The notes under the pieces were generated by a model that was not told where the DNA came from, did not search any database, and saw only the letters and a program-made list of their open reading frames with translations. A stretch of 64,000 bases of DNA, from NCBI RefSeq assembly GCF_032460525.1, contig NZ_CP135963.1, positions 4,564,845 through 4,628,844 of the forward strand, written 5' to 3'. This document shows positions 61,400 to 64,000 of this stretch, piece by piece; positions within the stretch are counted from its first letter, which is position 1; every line of letters begins with the position of its first letter. The stretch comes from Geodermatophilus sp. DSM 44513. Lineage in GTDB: Bacteria > Actinomycetota > Actinomycetes > Mycobacteriales > Geodermatophilaceae. The position numbers were made by a program, and so were the translations under genes.

Positions 61400-62569
61400 T
61401 CAGCGGCGCTTGCGCTTGCCGCGGTTGGCCGGGCCCGGGCTGCCACGGCCGGCCGTCCCGCGTGGCCGCCCGTTGGCGGCCCGCGCGGCCGGTGACGCGC
61501 CGTTGGCACTGGCGGCGGTGGCCCCGGAGGGTGCCGGCGCGTCCGCGGGACCGTCGGTCGGCGTGCCGGCCGTCGTGTCGCCGCCCGTGCCGGCCGTCGC
61601 ACCGCCGTTCGTGCCGGCCGTCGCGTCGCCGGAGGGGTCGACGGTCGAGGCCGGGGCGGCGGTCCGGCCGGCCTTCGGGCGGACCGGCTTGGCGCCGGGC
61701 TTGGGCGCGAGGGTCTTCGGGTCGACGGGCGGCTTCAGCGTCCCGTCCTTCAGCCCTTTGGCCTTGGCGGCGTCGGAGCCGGGCGGCGGCATCTTGCGCA
61801 GGATGAAGAACTGCTGGCCCAGCGTCCACAGGTTGTTGGTGAACCAGTAGAGCAGCACGCCGATGGGGAAGAAGAAGCCGGAGACGAACAGGCTCAGCGG
61901 CATGACGTAGAGCAGCAGCTTCTGCACCATCGCGGCCTGGCCCTCGACCGGGCCCGAGCGCGACATGATCTGCTTCTGCGTGACGTAGGTGGTCAGGCTC
62001 ATGACCAGGATGAGCAGGAACCCGACGATCCGGATCGGCCCGTAGCCGCCGGTGATCGCGAGGATGGCGTCTTCCTTGGCGCCGCTCATGACGAACGACG
62101 AGGAGATCGGCGCCCCGAAGAACGGTGCCCGCGCGGCCTCGTCGGTCAGCGCGTCGTCCCAGCTGTAGAGCCCGTCGGCGCCCGGGGCCAGCCGGCGCAG
62201 CACGTGGAACAGCGACAGGAAGATCGGGATCTGCGGCAGGATGGGCAGGCACCCGGCGAGCGGGTTGACGTTCCGCTCCTTCTGGAGCTTCTGCATGGCC
62301 ACGGCGAAGCCCTGCCGGTCGCTGCCGTACTCCTTGCGCAGCCGCTGGATCTCCGGCTGCAGCTCCTGCATGGCCCGCTGGGACTTCACCTGCTTGACGA
62401 ACAGCGGGAACAGGATCAGCCGGACGGTGACCACCAGGAACACGATCGACAGCGCCCAGGCCAGCCCGGACAGCCCCGTGCCGGCCGCCGGGTCGTCGAA
62501 GACCAGGCTCCACAGCGAGTGCCACTGGGCCATGACCCAGGAGATGGCGGTGTACAGCCAGTCAAGCAA
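61400..62569 (-). CDS. yidC: Membrane protein insertase YidC
   Basis: About 389 residues. Five core helices: [40 protein letters not shown]; the paired membrane segments around [19 protein letters not shown] and [20 protein letters not shown]; and [16 protein letters not shown]. The conserved Arg in the hydrophilic groove (TVRLILFP) is present. Cytosolic tail of about 140 residues is Ala/Gly/Thr-rich and ends GKRKRR, a basic ribosome-binding tail. The TTG at 62569 is chosen: AGGAGG lies 6 bp upstream and homology starts there ([11 protein letters not shown]). It overlaps yidD by 8 bp. Inserts proteins alone or with Sec. Confidence 0.95.
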   Translation of the reverse strand: MLDWLYTAISWVMAQWHSLWSLVFDDPAAGTGLSGLAWALSIVFLVVTVRLILFPLFVKQVKSQRAMQELQPEIQRLRKEYGSDRQGFAVAMQKLQKERNVNPLAGCLPILPQIPIFLSLFHVLRRLAPGADGLYSWDDALTDEAARAPFFGAPISSSFVMSGAKEDAILAITGGYGPIRIVGFLLILVMSLTTYVTQKQIMSRSGPVEGQAAMVQKLLLYVMPLSLFVSGFFFPIGVLLYWFTNNLWTLGQQFFILRKMPPPGSDAAKAKGLKDGTLKPPVDPKTLAPKPGAKPVRPKAGRTAAPASTVDPSGDATAGTNGGATAGTGGDTTAGTPTDGPADAPAPSGATAASANGASPAARAANGRPRGTAGRGSPGPANRGKRKRR

Positions 62570-62897
62570 CGCCAGCCTCCTGCTGCGGGCCCCGGTGCGG
62601 TGCCGGGGGGACGGGTCGGGCGGATCCGGGTGGGGACGTGCGGGCCGGCGGCACCAGGTCCAGACCACCAGGGTGCCAGGGGGCGCACCGGAGCAGCCGC
62701 CACAGGGCCAGCAGGCTGCCCCGCCCCGCGCCGTGCACGGTCAGCGCCTCGACGGCGTAGTCGCTGCAGGTGGGCTGGAAGCGGCAGCGCGGCGGCAGGT
62801 TGGGGCTGATGGCCCGCTGGTAGAAGCCGACGGCGGCCAGCAGCGCCCGAGCGACCGGACCTCGTCCGTCGCGGGCAGCCGACCGGTCGGTGGTCAC
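62562..62897 (-). CDS. yidD: Membrane protein insertion efficiency factor YidD
   Basis: 111 residues. [20 protein letters not shown] followed by [20 protein letters not shown] and [17 protein letters not shown] is the full YidD signature with three conserved Cys. The C-terminal 28 residues are Pro-rich and extra. GTG at 62897 overlaps the rnpA stop by 4 bp; its own end overlaps the yidC start region. Supports YidC-dependent insertion. Confidence 0.95.
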   Translation of the reverse strand: MTTDRSAARDGRGPVARALLAAVGFYQRAISPNLPPRCRFQPTCSDYAVEALTVHGAGRGSLLALWRLLRCAPWHPGGLDLVPPARTSPPGSARPVPPAPHRGPQQEAGVA

Positions 62898-63265
62898 GGG
62901 GTGCGGACCCGGAGCACGCGGTCCAACCCGGCGGTCAGGTCGCGGCGCAGCTCCGCCGACGTGACGGTGGCGGCCTCCGGCCGGGCGCGGACCACCAGGT
63001 CCGCGGTCACCGGCAGCCGGTCCAGCTGCTCGAGGACGGCGGCGCGCAAGCGCCGGGTGACTCGGTGGCGGACCACCGAGTTGCCCACGGCCCTGCCCAC
63101 GACGAACCCGGCCCGCGGACTCCCGGCCCCGCCGGGGACGGTGGGGGGAGCGGGCCGTTCGGGGAGGTAGTGGAGCACCATGGTCGGCCGTCCGGCTCGC
63201 CTGCCGGACCGGACGACCGCGGTGAACTCCGGACGCCGGCGCAGGCGGGCCTGCGCGGGCAGCAC
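62894..63265 (-). CDS. rnpA: Ribonuclease P protein component
   Basis: 123 residues. [20 protein letters not shown] at the start and the RNR signature [20 protein letters not shown] are diagnostic. It binds the RNase P RNA to process tRNA 5' ends. GTG at 63265, only 1 bp after the rpmH stop, so they are cotranscribed and probably translationally coupled. Confidence 0.96.
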   Translation of the reverse strand: MLPAQARLRRRPEFTAVVRSGRRAGRPTMVLHYLPERPAPPTVPGGAGSPRAGFVVGRAVGNSVVRHRVTRRLRAAVLEQLDRLPVTADLVVRARPEAATVTSAELRRDLTAGLDRVLRVRTP

Positions 63266-63266
63266 C

Positions 63267-63404
63267 TCAGGCGGAGAGCTTCTCGCGGCCCTTGCGCCGA
63301 CGGCCGGCGATGATCGCCCGGCCCGCGCGGGTGCGCATCCGCAGCCGGAAACCGTGGGTCTTGGACCGGCGGCGGTTGTTCGGCTGGAACGTGCGCTTGC
63401 TCAC
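63267..63404 (-). CDS. rpmH: 50S ribosomal protein L34
   Basis: 45 residues, too short for most open-frame scans. Sequence opens [20 protein letters not shown], continues with [20 protein letters not shown] and ends EKLSA, a textbook L34. GTG at 63404 with GGGAG upstream. First gene of the rpmH-rnpA-yidD-yidC-jag-rsmG-parA-parB run; in actinobacteria it faces dnaA. Confidence 0.98.
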   Translation of the reverse strand: MSKRTFQPNNRRRSKTHGFRLRMRTRAGRAIIAGRRRKGREKLSA

Positions 63405-63875
63405 GAGGTACTCCCACTACACGGCATCGACGGGGCGTGCCCACCGGGAGGCGGGCATACGCGACAGGGACGGGCGCACGGCAGGAGCCGGATCCCGTCC
63501 ACAGGACTCAGCTCAGCATAGCCGAGGGAGCGGGGGGATCGGCGGTCCGGGCGGACGCCGACTGTTCATGGTCCCGCAACCGCCCGCGGCGGTGGTGGTG
63601 CCACGCTGTGGTCCTGCGCGAGACCTCTGCGCGACACGCCCCGCGGCACGCCGGGCGCTGTCGGCCTGCTCGTTGCCGGGCTGTGGACGGGGCTGTTAGC
63701 GTCGCCGTCGCTCCACACCGGACACCGGCGTCCGGCGTGGGGGCCGCCCCGCGGGTGTGGACCGACCCCCACGCTCCCCGACGAGCACGACGACTCGTCT
63801 CCGACCTGCGGGAACGTCCCCACTCCGACAGGACGCGCGGGCCCCTGCGCCTGCGGCGCGGGCCCGTGCACAGCC

Positions 63876-63884
63876 TGTGGACAC
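63876..63884 (-). promoter_or_regulatory. DnaA-box-like nonamer
   Basis: TGTGGACAC is one base from the box TGTGGACAA. Inverted relative to the one at 63908. Confidence 0.6.
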
Positions 63885-63907
63885 CGGTGTGGACGGCGTG
63901 TGTCCGG

Positions 63908-63916
63908 GTGTCCACA
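63908..63916 (+). promoter_or_regulatory. DnaA-box-like nonamer
   Basis: GTGTCCACA, one mismatch to TTGTCCACA. Another weaker copy, TGTGGACGG, is at 63888-63896. Confidence 0.6.
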
Positions 63917-64000
63917 GCGGGGACCGGTCGGGGACGACGGGCCCGGCGACGGGCGGCCATAGCGGAGCGACGACACACCGAACCCAGGAGGACGAGGGCC

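Larger units (their letters stand above)
63405..64000. other. Origin-proximal non-coding region (rpmH-dnaA interval)
   Basis: 596 bp with no convincing gene. It carries a set of DnaA-box-like nonamers concentrated at 63876-63916, a long GC hairpin around CGCGGGCCC (63836-63867) and CAGGAGGA near 63985, which could be the ribosome binding site of a + strand gene beginning just past the edge, most likely dnaA. oriC itself is usually between dnaA and dnaN in this phylum and is not visible. Confidence 0.7.

Noticed and set aside
62197..62210. GCAGCACGTGGAAC in yidC as parS
   Set aside because: Three mismatches in one half-site; explained by the conserved FHVLRR coding sequence.
63508..63978. Minus-strand open frames in the rpmH-dnaA gap
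   Set aside because: Arg/Ala-rich translations without similarity; the DNA holds DnaA-box-like sites and hairpins typical of a non-coding origin-flanking region.
1..64000. CRISPR arrays, tRNA or rRNA genes, insertion sequences, integrases
   Set aside because: No regularly spaced repeats, no tRNA T-arm/anticodon patterns and no transposase or integrase motifs were found on reading both strands.

Overview
The window is a very GC-rich actinobacterial chromosome segment next to the replication origin. Gene order, frequent GTG starts, 4-bp stop/start overlaps (GTGA, ATGA), leaderless promoters and a Geodermatophilaceae-like gene repertoire suggest Blastococcus, Geodermatophilus, Modestobacter or a close relative. 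The family assignment is an inference. No phage, insertion sequence, CRISPR array, rRNA or tRNA was seen.

Layout. (1) 1-6 kb: an AraC regulator with the start of a VOC gene, two overlapping secreted phospho(di)esterases, an esterase and an orphan SNF2-like helicase. (2) 6-9.6 kb: two back-to-back TPP riboswitches, one driving a zinc alcohol dehydrogenase and the other thiM-thiE-thiD. (3) 9.6-17.6 kb: an NfeD/flotillin pair, dinB, an HNH nuclease gene behind a perfect SOS box, two methyltransferases and a CoA-transferase. (4) 17.6-26.6 kb: regulator/effector pairs (PucR with ferredoxin reductase-desaturase, TetR with rhodanese, HxlR with oxidoreductase), a secreted lipase-like protein and a DUF1990 protein. 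(5) 26.7-32.5 kb: the rpsF-ssb-rpsR-rplI operon and dnaB, whose product carries two inteins. (6) 32.6-43 kb: endonuclease IV, GT87, class A PBP, DUF5318, PadR-ino1, a lipoprotein, YqgE/AlgH and an MFS carrier. (7) 43-44.1 kb: an AbiEi/DUF559-like gene between two 40-bp direct repeats. (8) 44.1-63.4 kb: the origin-flanking block cca, mutT, DUF6049, murJ, pseudokinase, trxB, trxA, cwlM, aminotransferase, Ddl-like, parB, parA, rsmG, jag, yidC, yidD, rnpA, rpmH. (9) 63.4-64 kb: a non-coding stretch with DnaA-box-like sites. dnaA is expected on the + strand just past the right edge.

How it works together. ParA/ParB and six parS or parS-like sites (GTTCCACGTGGAAC) spread over the window mark an origin-proximal segregation domain. 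MurJ, the pseudokinase, CwlM, the class A PBP and GT87 serve the cell envelope. RnpA, L34, YidD, YidC, Jag and RsmG form the conserved ribosome/membrane-insertion cluster. Thiamine salvage is under TPP control. The DUF222 HNH nuclease, and possibly dnaB, carry SOS-type operators.

Most notable: the double-intein DnaB, including a WCT-signature class 3 intein in the P-loop; a TPP riboswitch on a dehydrogenase of unknown role; the repeat-flanked AbiEi-like gene; a family of hairpin repeats placed directly after stop codons, two of which show a compensatory change; a murJ/pseudokinase split of what is one protein in Mycobacterium; and the parS distribution.
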